Positions 9,329 through 17,519 of a stretch of DNA of 64,000 nt are shown in pieces; within the stretch, counting starts at the first letter, position 1, and each line of letters begins with the position of its first letter. Made by a program: the position numbers and the translations under genes. The notes beneath the pieces were generated by a model. It was given only the letters and a program-made list of their open reading frames with translations. It did not search any database and was not told the origin of the DNA. The stretch lies in contig CALOBW010000012.1 in NCBI GenBank assembly GCA_942491525.1, forward strand, positions 1 to 64,000, read 5' to 3'. The DNA is from CAYWBU01 sp942491525. GTDB taxonomy: Bacteria; Desulfobacterota; Desulfomonilia; UBA1062.

Positions 9329-9682
9329 TTAATTGGTTATGTGATCAAAACCCAGATGCAGGGAACGTTTGAGCTCTTTGTTGGTCAGCGAGTAATAGAC
9401 AACCTTGCCGCTCTTATGCGACTTGACCATTTTATGGTCACTTAGGACCCGCAGTTGATGCGAGATGGCGGAGTGCTCCATTTCAAGGGTTGCCGCGATA
9501 TCGGAGACGCACATTTCATGGGCGCAGAGGGCCATGACAATTCGCAGCCGGGTGGGGTCTCCCAGTACCCTGAAGTAGCCCGAGAGGCGCAGATACATCT
9601 CCGGATCATTTGGCAGACGATCCAGAACCTCCTTGACTACGACGTGGTCGATGACTGCAGGAATCTTATCCTTGGATGCCAT
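9329..9682 (-). CDS. ArsR-family transcriptional regulator
   Basis: Winged-helix repressor of 117 aa. The core FRVLGDPTRLRIVMAL and the recognition region MEHSAISHQLRVLSDHKMV, followed by the wing KSGKVVYYSL, are typical ArsR/SmtB features. The region that in ArsR/CadC holds a metal-binding CxC pair reads HEMCVSDI, so only one Cys remains and metal sensing by that site is doubtful. The C-terminus (HLGFDHITN) contains two His that could form an alpha-5-type site. The gene precedes ptsP on the same strand; no metal-resistance gene is adjacent. Confidence 0.88.
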   Translation of the reverse strand: MASKDKIPAVIDHVVVKEVLDRLPNDPEMYLRLSGYFRVLGDPTRLRIVMALCAHEMCVSDIAATLEMEHSAISHQLRVLSDHKMVKSHKSGKVVYYSLTNKELKRSLHLGFDHITN

Positions 9683-9806
9683 ATATAGATGATTATGCTG
9701 TCATATGAAAAAGTCAAGCTTTTCTTGCTTTTGGCGATTGTACCGGAATTATTTTCGGAAAATGAATTGAAATTTAGCTTTCGCCGGCCGCAGAGGGCAA
9801 AACTGC

Positions 9807-9835
9807 TTGATCGGATACCCAAGTTGTGTTACTAG
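9807..9835 (+). promoter_or_regulatory. Candidate promoter of the rpsB operon
   Basis: TTGATC (9807-9812), a 17-bp spacer and TACTAG (9830-9835) preceded by an extended -10 TG (9827-9828). Predicted +1 is near 9842, giving a leader of about 95 nt that contains the nested hairpin described separately. The -10 is a poor match, so this is a candidate only. Confidence 0.35.
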
Positions 9836-9867
9836 GCTTGCAAAATTAAGCACGTCCCATTCCACAG

Positions 9868-9902
9868 GCTGTGAGGCGGTGTCCCTAAGGGATTATCACA
9901 GC
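9868..9902 (+). promoter_or_regulatory. Structured 5' leader of rpsB
   Basis: A 7-bp stem, GCTGTGA (9868-9874) with TCACAGC (9896-9902), encloses a small inner hairpin TCCC-taa-GGGA (9882-9892). It ends about 22 nt before the AAAGGAG ribosome site of rpsB. A folded leader at this position fits the known autoregulation of rpsB-tsf by S2 in several bacteria. I cannot show that it matches a described S2 leader family. Confidence 0.4.
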
Positions 9903-9936
9903 ATAGGGGCGGATGCTAACCGTGAAAGGAGACGTT

Positions 9937-10797
9937 ATGTCAATTGTATCAATGAAACAACTTCTAGAGGCAGGTGTACATTTTGGTCATCAGACCCCGC
10001 GCTGGGATCCCAAGATGAAACCCTACATTTTCGGTTCCAGAAATGGTATTCACATCATTGACCTGCAGAAGACTGAGAAGCTCTTCGATACTGCCTGTGA
10101 CTACATCAGAGAGACTGTTGCCAACGGCGGCAAGGTCATGATGGTCGGTACCAAGAAGCAGGCCCAGGATGCCATCGCTGAAGAGGCTCAGAGAGTCGGT
10201 GCTTACTACATCAACCACCGCTGGCTGGGCGGCATGCTGACCAACTTCGAGACCATTAAGACCAGTGTTGACAAGCTCAAGTGGCTTGAGTCCATCATTG
10301 ATGACGGTTCCATCGCTGATTACCCCAAGAAGGAGCAGCTCAGCATGAAACGCCATAAGATGAAGCTTGACCGCGCTCTGCACGGAATCAAGGATATGAA
10401 CCGTCTGCCCGACGTGATCTTCATCGTGGATCCCTCCAGAGAGCATATCGCTGTCAGCGAGGCCCGCAAACTTAATATTCCGATCGTGGCCATCGTGGAT
10501 ACAAACTGCGACCCGACCCAGATCGACTATGTGATTCCGGGCAATGATGATGCTATCCGCGCCATCAGGCTCTTCACCAATAAAGTTGCCCAGTCAATCG
10601 AAGAGGGCTCCGTGGCCTATGCCGACAAACTTCAGGCAATCAAGGCTGAAGAGGATGTGGCTGTTGCCTCTGGCGCCAAGGGCATCAAGGATGACCAGTT
10701 GATCGGCAAAGACCTGGATGAGAACGACGAGATCGAGATTATCGTTAAGGAAGCTCCGGCCGTTGAAGAGGCTGCTGAGAAGACAGACGAAGCATAA
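9937..10797 (+). CDS. rpsB: 30S ribosomal protein S2
   Basis: Small-subunit ribosomal protein of 286 aa. It opens MSIVSMKQLLEAGVHFGHQT, the universal S2 N-terminus, and contains RWLGGMLTNFETIK, PDVIFIVDP and PIVAIVDTNCDP. I choose the ATG at 9937 because AAAGGAG ends 6 bases upstream; the in-frame ATG at 9913 would precede that site. The C-terminal tail is acidic (EIIVKEAPAVEEAAEKTDEA), longer than in E. coli. tsf begins 17 bp downstream. Confidence 0.97.
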   Translation: MSIVSMKQLLEAGVHFGHQTPRWDPKMKPYIFGSRNGIHIIDLQKTEKLFDTACDYIRETVANGGKVMMVGTKKQAQDAIAEEAQRVGAYYINHRWLGGMLTNFETIKTSVDKLKWLESIIDDGSIADYPKKEQLSMKRHKMKLDRALHGIKDMNRLPDVIFIVDPSREHIAVSEARKLNIPIVAIVDTNCDPTQIDYVIPGNDDAIRAIRLFTNKVAQSIEEGSVAYADKLQAIKAEEDVAVASGAKGIKDDQLIGKDLDENDEIEIIVKEAPAVEEAAEKTDEA

Positions 10798-10814
10798 TTT
10801 TTCGGAGGAATTAA

Positions 10815-11414
10815 ATGGCTATTTCAGCTGCAGATGTAAAGAAACTGAGAGATAAAACTGATGTTGGCATGATGGACTGCAAGAAGGCCCTGGAAGAGAC
10901 CGGCGGCAACTTCGATAAGGCTGTCGAGCTGCTGCGCAAGAAGGGTATGCAGGTTGCCAACAAGAGAGCCGGCCGTGAGGCTTCAGAGGGCATGGTTGAT
11001 GCCTATATCCATATGGGTGGTAAGATGGGCGTGCTGGTCGAGGTTAACTGTGAGAGTGACTTCGTTGCCAAGTCCGACAACTTCAAGGCTTTTGTGAAGG
11101 ATGTCTCCATGCATATCGCTGCCAGCGATACCCAGTATGTTTCCCGTGACCAGGTTCCGGCCGAGGTTGTTGAGAAAGAGAAGAGCATCCTGAAGGAGCA
11201 GGCCCTGGCCTCAGGCAAGCCCGAAAATATTGTCGACAAGATGGTTGAGGGTCGTATTAACAAGTTCTTCGAAGAGCGCTGTCTGCTTGACCAGCCCTTT
11301 GTCAAGGATCCCGACAAGAGCATCCAGCAGTTGTTGGACGATCTGATGGGCAAGACTGGCGAAAAGTGTCAGATCAGAAGATTTGCCAAGTTCCAGCTCG
11401 GAGAAGAGATCTAA
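10815..11414 (+). CDS. tsf: Elongation factor Ts
   Basis: Guanine-nucleotide exchange factor for EF-Tu, 199 aa. The N-terminal UBA-like domain has KLRDKTDVGMMDCKKAL, and the core has the EVNCESDFVAK signature. This is the short EF-Ts form of about 200 residues with a single core subdomain, unlike the ~280-residue E. coli protein. The start has GGAGG upstream. It is followed after 1 bp by pyrH. Confidence 0.96.
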   Translation: MAISAADVKKLRDKTDVGMMDCKKALEETGGNFDKAVELLRKKGMQVANKRAGREASEGMVDAYIHMGGKMGVLVEVNCESDFVAKSDNFKAFVKDVSMHIAASDTQYVSRDQVPAEVVEKEKSILKEQALASGKPENIVDKMVEGRINKFFEERCLLDQPFVKDPDKSIQQLLDDLMGKTGEKCQIRRFAKFQLGEEI

Positions 11415-11415
11415 G

Positions 11416-12138
11416 GTGTCCTTAGCTTATAAGCGCATCTTATTGAAGTTAAGCGGTGAGGTGCTTGCGGGGAAGGGTGGCTTCGGCCACGACCCGCAGG
11501 CCCTGGCCGAATTTGCCGGATTGATCAAGCGTGCCCACGACGCCGGTGCCCAGGTTGGGCTGGTTATTGGCGGCGGTAATTTTCACAGGGGTGCCCAGTC
11601 CGGTGTCTGTACCAATCGGGTCAAGTCAGACCAGATGGGCATGTTGGCCACCGTCATGAATGGCCTGGCAATGCAGGACAATCTAATCAACCTCGGCTTG
11701 GAGTGCCTGGTAATGACGGCCATCTCCATGCAGGGCGTCACGGAAACCTTCTCCGCCACTGAAGCTGTTAAGGCTCTTGATGAGCGCAAGATTGTAATTT
11801 TCTCGGGCGGTACCGGTTGTCCATTCTTTACCACCGACAGCGCCGCGGCGCTCAGGGCTCTTGAGATTGATGCAGATGTCATGATTAAGGCTACCAAAGT
11901 TGACGGTGTTTATGATAAAGATCCAGTTAAACACTCAGATGCGGTTCTTTTTGCTGAGCTTGGCTATGACGAGGTTCTGGCCAGAAATCTGAAAGTTATG
12001 GATGCTGCCGCCATTAGCCTCTGTCGTGATAACGATCTTGAGGTCCGGGTTATCAATGTCAATGTGCCGGGCAACCTTGAGAAGCTTTTGAATGGTGAAG
12101 TTATTGGATCTAAGGTATTTGCGAGGAGGGAGTTATAA
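11416..12138 (+). CDS. pyrH: Uridylate kinase
   Basis: UMP kinase of 240 aa that makes UDP for pyrimidine nucleotide synthesis. It belongs to the amino-acid-kinase fold: YKRILLKLSGEVLAG at the N-terminus, VIGGGNFHRG for phosphate binding, the DQMGMLATVMNGLA segment, and the TKVDGVYDKDP loop. The most likely start is the GTG at 11416, one base after the tsf stop; an in-frame ATG at 11383 would overlap tsf by 32 bp and add residues not found in the family. The 3' end overlaps the frr start by 1 bp. Confidence 0.95.
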   Translation: MSLAYKRILLKLSGEVLAGKGGFGHDPQALAEFAGLIKRAHDAGAQVGLVIGGGNFHRGAQSGVCTNRVKSDQMGMLATVMNGLAMQDNLINLGLECLVMTAISMQGVTETFSATEAVKALDERKIVIFSGGTGCPFFTTDSAAALRALEIDADVMIKATKVDGVYDKDPVKHSDAVLFAELGYDEVLARNLKVMDAAAISLCRDNDLEVRVINVNVPGNLEKLLNGEVIGSKVFARREL

Positions 12139-12695
12139 TGTTGCAGGACATTCTGAACGAGACCAAGCAGGATATGACCAAGGCCATCGAGTCATTTAAG
12201 AAGGCCATGATGAAGGTTCGCACCGGCCGGGCATCAATCAACATCTTTGACGGCGTGATCGTTGACTACTACGGTAGCCCGACGCCGCTGAATCAGCTGG
12301 CAACCCTTTCGGCTCCCGAGCCGCGGCTGCTGACAATTCAGCCCTGGGACAAGGGCGCCCTGGATCCGATTGAGAAGGCCCTTTTTAAGTCTGATCTCGG
12401 CCTGACTCCTGCCAATGACGGCACCATCATTCGTGTGCCGGTGCCGCCGCTGACCGAAGAGCGCCGCAGGGAGATTGTCAAGAAGGTCAAGCAGGCCAGT
12501 GAAGATTATAAGGTTGAGGTTCGTAACCATCGCCGTTCCGCCAATGCCACCCTCAAGGAGCTGGAGAAGGAAAAGGAGATCAATCAGGACGATCTGAAAA
12601 AGGCCCAGGACAAGGTCCAGGAATACACCGATGAGTCCATCAAGCGGATCGATGCCCTGCTGGCATCCAAAGAAAAAGAGATAATGGAAGTCTAG
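12138..12695 (+). CDS. frr: Ribosome recycling factor
   Basis: Factor of 185 aa that, with EF-G, splits the post-termination ribosome. Family motifs are KVRTGRASINIFDGVIVDYYG, the TIQPWDKGAL segment and the C-terminal helix around RRSANATLKELEKEKEI. The length is exactly that of the family. It is translationally coupled to pyrH, giving the conserved order rpsB-tsf-pyrH-frr. Confidence 0.97.
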   Translation: MLQDILNETKQDMTKAIESFKKAMMKVRTGRASINIFDGVIVDYYGSPTPLNQLATLSAPEPRLLTIQPWDKGALDPIEKALFKSDLGLTPANDGTIIRVPVPPLTEERRREIVKKVKQASEDYKVEVRNHRRSANATLKELEKEKEINQDDLKKAQDKVQEYTDESIKRIDALLASKEKEIMEV

Positions 12696-12715
12696 GGTGG
12701 TCGATTGCGACCACC
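12696..12715 (+). terminator. Hairpin after frr
   Basis: GGTGGTCG pairs with CGACCACC around a 4-nt loop (12696-12715), starting directly after the frr stop codon. No T-run follows immediately, although a T-rich stretch lies 20-30 nt on. It may terminate the operon only partly, so the next gene could be read through. Confidence 0.45.
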
Positions 12716-12757
12716 TATGGTTGTTGAACATATTTTGCAATTTTTATGGGGTTTATT

Positions 12758-13285
12758 ATGTCAAGTGTTGAAAGTAGTTCTACATCAAGATTTATGATGT
12801 ATTTTAAGCCGGCCACGCTCAATGAGTTGCGAGTGCTCTCGCGGATGCTCAATGTTGCCATGGTCGATTTTGTAGATGCCTGTCTTACAGCCTACATCTA
12901 CAGCCGAGAGTTGGAGCTCGGTTCCGCCATCCCGGCCCGTCTGAAGAAGCGTTATGTCGGTCCGCGTATGAATACCTCAGAGGAGCGCATCCGGTATGTC
13001 ATGCGGCTCAATCATCGTAATGTTGAGAAGGTCAGGGACATTGCCTTTATGGATTCGCGCCGCTTTACGCAGGTGTGTGACGATGCCCTCAGTGGCTTTA
13101 TCGGTTTCACGAAGGATGTTAAGAATTTCAATAATATCTGGCTCTCAAGGGATGACGTTGAGGCCGTACGCGGTCGCAAGAGCTCCCAGTCCAGCGAGGT
13201 GATTGACGCGCTGCTGGAACAGTATTTTACCATGGCCAAGGTTAGTGGCATCAAAAAGGGATTTAAACGCTCGGCATCATTCTAA
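12758..13285 (+). CDS. Uncharacterised protein with three ribbon-helix-helix-like units
   Basis: Protein of 175 aa that I do not recognise as a named family. Reading it for internal repeats shows three units, each a short beta-like strand followed by two amphipathic helices ending in a (D/E)A-L-xx(Y/F) pattern. They span about residues 11-48 (MMYFK... FVDACLTAYI), 77-116 (RYVMRL... VCDDALSGFI) and 125-158 (NNIWLS... VIDALLEQYF). This is the layout of MetJ/Arc ribbon-helix-helix DNA-binding domains, normally present once per chain. The C-terminal tail is basic (KKGFKRS). The ATG at 12758 is preferred because GGGG lies 7 bases upstream; an in-frame ATG at 12746 has no such site. The DNA-binding role is inference. 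Confidence 0.7.
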   Translation: MSSVESSSTSRFMMYFKPATLNELRVLSRMLNVAMVDFVDACLTAYIYSRELELGSAIPARLKKRYVGPRMNTSEERIRYVMRLNHRNVEKVRDIAFMDSRRFTQVCDDALSGFIGFTKDVKNFNNIWLSRDDVEAVRGRKSSQSSEVIDALLEQYFTMAKVSGIKKGFKRSASF

Positions 13286-13291
13286 GGAACC

Positions 13292-14725
13292 ATGCTAGGC
13301 TTAAATCATTCGCAATTATTATCATTTGACCTGCGGCAGTGGCTTCTGGCCATTGCCGCAGGTTTTCTTAGTCAAATAGTTCTTTACACCCTCTGGGGCC
13401 TTGGCATGGCAAATATTCATGCCTTTCAGATGATGCAGGAGATGGCGCTCTATCAGCAGTTCGGCATGCTGCCGCTGATCCAGCCCGATGATCCCTATCT
13501 GGCAAGCTGGCTGCACCGTCTCGCTTCGGGATCATTCTTCGGTCTGACCCTCGGAATGTTGAGCGGCGCCATGGGTGCGCTCTTTTCAATCGGATTCCTG
13601 CTACCAGCGGATCGGTTTGTGGTGTCCGGGCGGCTGATCCGGCTGGTGCATGCCGCCTTGATGCTGATCATGAGTTGGCACAGTTCGCTTTTCTGGGTCA
13701 GTCTGATCTTCGCCGTTTTGGCCCAACTGACATTTTTTGCTGCCTTCAATGCCGTGATGCGTTTTGCCAGACCGCGCCAGATCTATCTGCGGCGCTGGCT
13801 GATCGTGATGCTGCTATTCTGTCTGCCCGCAGTTGCCTTGGGTCCGCGCTCATTTTTCCAGGTGCGCGACGCCATGCTGGATCTGCCGATTATGGCCGCA
13901 CTCAATGATTTTTACTATGACCACACCTTGCTGGCCGCCGATATCATCAAGCCGCTCGCCAGCCGCACCCAGAACGCCATCCAGATCGAGGCCCAGGCCT
14001 CCGACGTCCGTCTGCGGCCCAATGGTGTCCTGATTATGCTGGGCGAGTCGGTGCCGCCCGGTACAACCATCAGGCTCGGCGATCAGGGACCAGGCCAAAT
14101 CAAGCTGCAGGCAGAGATAAAGGATTATTCGGCTAAACATGATGATACTCTGGCACTGCGGCGCGGCATCGGATTGGGGCTCTTTGTGGCCATTGCCTGC
14201 GGTCTGGTGGTCTTTGCCCTGTTGGCGCTTCTGTTGGCCCAGCTGCGCAACCCCTATGCTGTGGCTCTGATCATGGTGGCCTACATGCTGCTCTGGCTGC
14301 CCTCGCTGCGCAGTAATCTCTGGCAGGTCGAGCTGCAGAGGGATCCGTCAAAACTGTCTGAGTACATTGCATCTGAGCATAATCAGAAGCGCTACCTTGC
14401 GTCACTCGCTTCCGGCTTAAGTTTCGAGCAGGTCTCTCGGCTGGCAAACGACAATCAGTCCCGCACCCGCCTTAACGCCCTTATCTCGGCCGGCAAGAGT
14501 CAGGACAGCCGCTATCTGCCGCTTGTGCTGGCTGCCCTTGATGATCCGCAGCTCAATGTCCGCACCAAGGCCTGCTGGGCCCTGGGCAGGATAGGGGGTG
14601 AGGATGCCCATCTGGCCCTCAATCGGGTAATCAGGGATGATCCAAACTGGTATGTACGCGACTACGCCTACCGGGCCATCGGCCGCATCAGGCCGATTCA
14701 CAAGATTGTGAAGGTTTCCAGCTGA
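13292..14725 (+). CDS. Polytopic membrane protein with C-terminal HEAT repeats
   Basis: Protein of 477 aa with no family name that I can assign. It has about seven membrane segments, for example WLLAIAAGFLSQIVLYTLWG, FFGLTLGMLSGAMGALFSIG, two in the 105-155 region, WLIVMLLFCLPAVAL, GLGLFVAIACGLVVFALLAL and YAVALIMVAYMLLWLP. Between segments five and six lies a soluble domain of about 110 residues. The C-terminal 70 residues contain two HEAT/PBS-lyase-type repeats (ALDDPQLNVRTKACWALGRI and IRDDPNWYVRDYAYRAIGRI). It starts 6 bp after the triple-RHH gene, so the two may be co-transcribed. Its last 38 bp overlap the convergent Sel1 gene. Confidence 0.7.
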   Translation: MLGLNHSQLLSFDLRQWLLAIAAGFLSQIVLYTLWGLGMANIHAFQMMQEMALYQQFGMLPLIQPDDPYLASWLHRLASGSFFGLTLGMLSGAMGALFSIGFLLPADRFVVSGRLIRLVHAALMLIMSWHSSLFWVSLIFAVLAQLTFFAAFNAVMRFARPRQIYLRRWLIVMLLFCLPAVALGPRSFFQVRDAMLDLPIMAALNDFYYDHTLLAADIIKPLASRTQNAIQIEAQASDVRLRPNGVLIMLGESVPPGTTIRLGDQGPGQIKLQAEIKDYSAKHDDTLALRRGIGLGLFVAIACGLVVFALLALLLAQLRNPYAVALIMVAYMLLWLPSLRSNLWQVELQRDPSKLSEYIASEHNQKRYLASLASGLSFEQVSRLANDNQSRTRLNALISAGKSQDSRYLPLVLAALDDPQLNVRTKACWALGRIGGEDAHLALNRVIRDDPNWYVRDYAYRAIGRIRPIHKIVKVSS

Positions 14726-15623
14726 GGGCCAGCTTCTGGCCGCGCATGATATCTTCCGGATCCATTGATGCGGAAAGTGCCAGCAACTCATTCTCGGCCT
14801 GTTTGCAGCCTCTGGCTGCCGCCAGGCTGATCCACATGTAGGCTCTGACCCGGTCAATTAAGATGCCCTGGCCGCCGGCGGCATAGCAGAGGCCAAGCCT
14901 GAGTTGTGCCATGGGGTGGCCCATCCTGGCCGCCCGGTCGTAGTAGACCAGATAGTCTTTCTTGGCCTTTGATTTTTCGAGCAGCCAGCCCAGTTCGAAG
15001 ATCGCCTGGGCGTTGCCCTGTTCGGCGGCCTGCTCGAGTAGATGTTGTGCCTGCTGCCGGTCTTGGCTGGTGCCCCGCCCGGTCATGTACATGTTGGCCA
15101 GCTGCAGTTGGGCCTCCGCCAGTGGAGCGGCCGCCTGGCGCAGCCTGAAGGCCTCCTCGTCATTCTGCTGAACCCCAGCGCCTCGGCTGTAGAGGTCGGC
15201 CAGCTTGAGCTGGGCCTCCGCACTGCCATGCTGGGCAGCTTTATGCAGGAAGTAGGATGCCTTGGCCGGGTTGGGTTCTGCATGTTTGCCCTCGATGTAG
15301 ATCTCGGCCAGTCTGAGCTGGGCCAGACGATGTCCGCTGCCGGCCGCCCGCCGGATCCATTCGACGCCCTCCTGGGGCTGCGCGCCATCCAGGAGCATCT
15401 CTCCTAAGGCGAATTGTGCGTCCGGACACTCCTTGTTGGCGGCCATGCGGAAAAGCTCAAGGGCCATCATGCGCCTGCCGTTATTCAGGTAGATTTTTGC
15501 CAGCCGGCATTGGGCGAGGGTGTGTCCGAGTCTGGCGGCCTGAGTGTAAAGTTTGCGGGCTCTGTCTGGATCGGCCTCTGATCTGCGGGCCTGGTTGAAA
15601 AGCGTATCGGGGCTGGTCTGCAT
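14688..15623 (-). CDS. Sel1-repeat (TPR-like) protein
   Basis: Protein of 311 aa made almost entirely of about seven Sel1-like repeats, each some 36 residues long with the LGxxYxxGxG and Axxxxxx(A)AxxGxxxAQxxL pattern. Examples are AGSGHRLAQLRLAEIYIEG, GSAEAQLKLADLYSRGAGV and MGHPMAQLRLGLCYAAG. Such proteins are scaffolds for protein complexes. There is no obvious signal peptide (MQTSPDTLFNQARRSEADPD), so it is probably cytoplasmic. No partner is indicated by the neighbours. Confidence 0.85.
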   Translation of the reverse strand: MQTSPDTLFNQARRSEADPDRARKLYTQAARLGHTLAQCRLAKIYLNNGRRMMALELFRMAANKECPDAQFALGEMLLDGAQPQEGVEWIRRAAGSGHRLAQLRLAEIYIEGKHAEPNPAKASYFLHKAAQHGSAEAQLKLADLYSRGAGVQQNDEEAFRLRQAAAPLAEAQLQLANMYMTGRGTSQDRQQAQHLLEQAAEQGNAQAIFELGWLLEKSKAKKDYLVYYDRAARMGHPMAQLRLGLCYAAGGQGILIDRVRAYMWISLAAARGCKQAENELLALSASMDPEDIMRGQKLALSWKPSQSCESA

Positions 15624-15669
15624 GGGCGCCTCCCATTAAAGAGAGGATCGGCAACTATGCGGAAAAGAT

Positions 15670-15697
15670 AAGGGGCTCTGCGATTGCGGAGCCCCTT
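15670..15697 (-). terminator. Terminator of the tetR-transketolase operon
   Basis: A 12-bp stem with one G-T wobble, AAGGGGCTCTGC and GCGGAGCCCCTT around GATT (15670-15697), lies 9 bp past the stop of the SCP2-like gene. On the minus strand it is followed by ATCTTTTCC. Confidence 0.8.
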
Positions 15698-15706
15698 GAA
15701 TTAGAA

Positions 15707-16498
15707 TTAGCCAAGCAGCATGTCAGAAATTCTGACCATGAATGAGCCGACGGCTCCACCATACTCGGGTGAACCTTCCATGGCAATGTCGCCTTCAACC
15801 ATGGCGGTAAAGGTGTCCTTGTTTTCACAGAAAACTTTATAGGCGCCGTCGAGTCCATTGAACTGCATATGGATGAAGGGCGCCTTGCGGGTATAGATGC
15901 CGCGACCTGATTTTGTTTTGCCGCCCTTGACGCGCAGATAGGCGGCAGGATCGCCATCCGGCTGAATTGAGAATTGATAGATGCGGTCAGGCTGTTTGCT
16001 GGTCCACTTCATCATATCCTCGTCGCCGCCCTTGTTGAGCTGGCTCAGGGCGTTGGCAACCATGTACATGGTCATACGCACCTTGAGCAGGCGGGTCTTG
16101 TCATCCTTGGGCTGTTTCTCCGGCATCAGCAGGGTCAGGCCGATCAGCAGCGGAACCGTCTTGATCAGAATAGGCAGCTTCCAGATGCCCTTCAGACCCG
16201 GCAGGCCGATCTCGGCCGGTTTGCCGCCGGTGAACATGGCGTTCATTGAGGCGTGGTCCCTGAAGGTGATGGCAATGTCGGCGTTAGGGTTGATGCCCTG
16301 GTTTACCTTGCACTCTCCATCTTTAAACTCGACGTAGGCGCCGTCCTGGCTGTTCTTGACGGCAAACTGGAAGGTGCCATCAACGCCCTTGAGCTTATCA
16401 AAGAAGAAGTCATTCTGTTTCTCCTCATAGATAACCCTCATCAGGGGCAGGACGGACCGACATACGATCCGGTTTGTAAGCTGTATTTTATCAGCCAT
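15707..16498 (-). CDS. Protein with two SCP2-like (sterol-carrier-type) halves
   Basis: Cytoplasmic protein of 263 aa. Both halves end in a segment resembling the SCP2 lipid-binding fold: NPNADIAITFRDHASMNAMFTGG near residues 72-94, and the C-terminal CENKDTFTAMVEGDIAMEGSPEY. The middle has a hydrophobic helix (LPILIKTVPLLIGLTLLMP) that could line a pocket or contact membrane. SCP2-type domains bind hydrophobic ligands; the assignment is by pattern and moderate in strength. It begins 2 bp after the transketolase C-subunit gene and is the last gene of that operon, but I see no known metabolic reason for the pairing. Confidence 0.55.
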   Translation of the reverse strand: MADKIQLTNRIVCRSVLPLMRVIYEEKQNDFFFDKLKGVDGTFQFAVKNSQDGAYVEFKDGECKVNQGINPNADIAITFRDHASMNAMFTGGKPAEIGLPGLKGIWKLPILIKTVPLLIGLTLLMPEKQPKDDKTRLLKVRMTMYMVANALSQLNKGGDEDMMKWTSKQPDRIYQFSIQPDGDPAAYLRVKGGKTKSGRGIYTRKAPFIHMQFNGLDGAYKVFCENKDTFTAMVEGDIAMEGSPEYGGAVGSFMVRISDMLLG

Positions 16499-16500
16499 GA

Positions 16501-17508
16501 TTAATCCTCGTCGTCCCAGTCTTCGTCTGCCTCGATCTCCATCTTCATCAAAGAACCGACGGCCTCGACGATTCCGTCAGCATCAAACTTGTATTTGTTG
16601 TAGAGATCTTCGGGGTAACCAACGATTGAGAAGCAGTCGGGCATACCGAGCTTCTTGAAGGCGCAGGCCTTGCCGCTCTCAACGATGACGTCGGCGACGG
16701 CGGTGCCCAGACCGGCCTCGATGTTGTGCTCCTCAACGGTCACAATTCGTCTGGTCTCGGTGACGGCCTTGATGATGGCCTCTTTGTCGATGGGCTTGAT
16801 GGTGTGCATGTTAAGAACGCGAACACTCAATCCCTGCTCTTCAAGAATTGCGGCAGCGCGCATAGACTGCAGTACGCCAACACCGCAGGCGATCAGGGTT
16901 ACGTCCTGGCCATCTTTCATGGTGTGAGCCTTGCCAACTTCGAAGCCGTAGTCGGCAGTCTTGTGAACAGAGGGCTCAAAACCGCGGCCGATACGGATGT
17001 AGACGGGTCCGTCAATCTCCATGGCCGCAGCCACCGCGTTGCCGGTCTCGATGCCGTCGGCGGGGATCATAACAGTCATGTTCGGGAAAGAACGCATGAT
17101 TGAGATGTCCTCGGTACAGTGGTGGGTGGAACCGGCCTGACCGAATGAGATACCGCCGTGGGTGGCAATGATCTTGACGTTCAGGTTCGGGTAACAGATG
17201 CCGGTTCTGACGTGCTCTGCACAGCGCAGGGCTGCAAAGGTGGCCATGGTGGAGCAGACGGGCATATAGCCAGCAGATGCCATACCGGCGGCCATGCCGA
17301 ACATTGTGTTTTCGGCGATACCCACATTGATGAATCTTTCGGGATACTTCTTGCCGAAAGCTCCGATTTTGGTTGATGTTGCCAGGTCAGCAGTAATTGC
17401 GACCAGATTAGGGTACTTGTCGCCCAGCTGGCTAAGTACCTGTCCATATATTTCAGCCTGAGTTAGCTTATCTCCGTCGGTAACCGACCAAGTCATTCCT
17501 TCAGCCAT
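16501..17508 (-). CDS. Transketolase, C-terminal subunit
   Basis: Pyrimidine-binding and C-terminal half of a split transketolase, 335 aa, working with the upstream N-terminal subunit in the non-oxidative pentose phosphate pathway. Markers are VAITADLATSTK, FINVGIAENTMFGMAAGMASAG (the Glu here activates thiamine diphosphate), GGISFGQAGSTHHCTEDI and the C-terminal transketolase domain with VTLIACGVGV and VEEHNIEAGLGTAVADV. The very acidic C-terminus (EADEDWDDED) is unusual. It follows the N subunit after 11 bp. A DXP synthase is unlikely because that enzyme is a single chain. Confidence 0.9.
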   Translation of the reverse strand: MAEGMTWSVTDGDKLTQAEIYGQVLSQLGDKYPNLVAITADLATSTKIGAFGKKYPERFINVGIAENTMFGMAAGMASAGYMPVCSTMATFAALRCAEHVRTGICYPNLNVKIIATHGGISFGQAGSTHHCTEDISIMRSFPNMTVMIPADGIETGNAVAAAMEIDGPVYIRIGRGFEPSVHKTADYGFEVGKAHTMKDGQDVTLIACGVGVLQSMRAAAILEEQGLSVRVLNMHTIKPIDKEAIIKAVTETRRIVTVEEHNIEAGLGTAVADVIVESGKACAFKKLGMPDCFSIVGYPEDLYNKYKFDADGIVEAVGSLMKMEIEADEDWDDED

Positions 17509-17519
17509 ATCGTCCTCCT

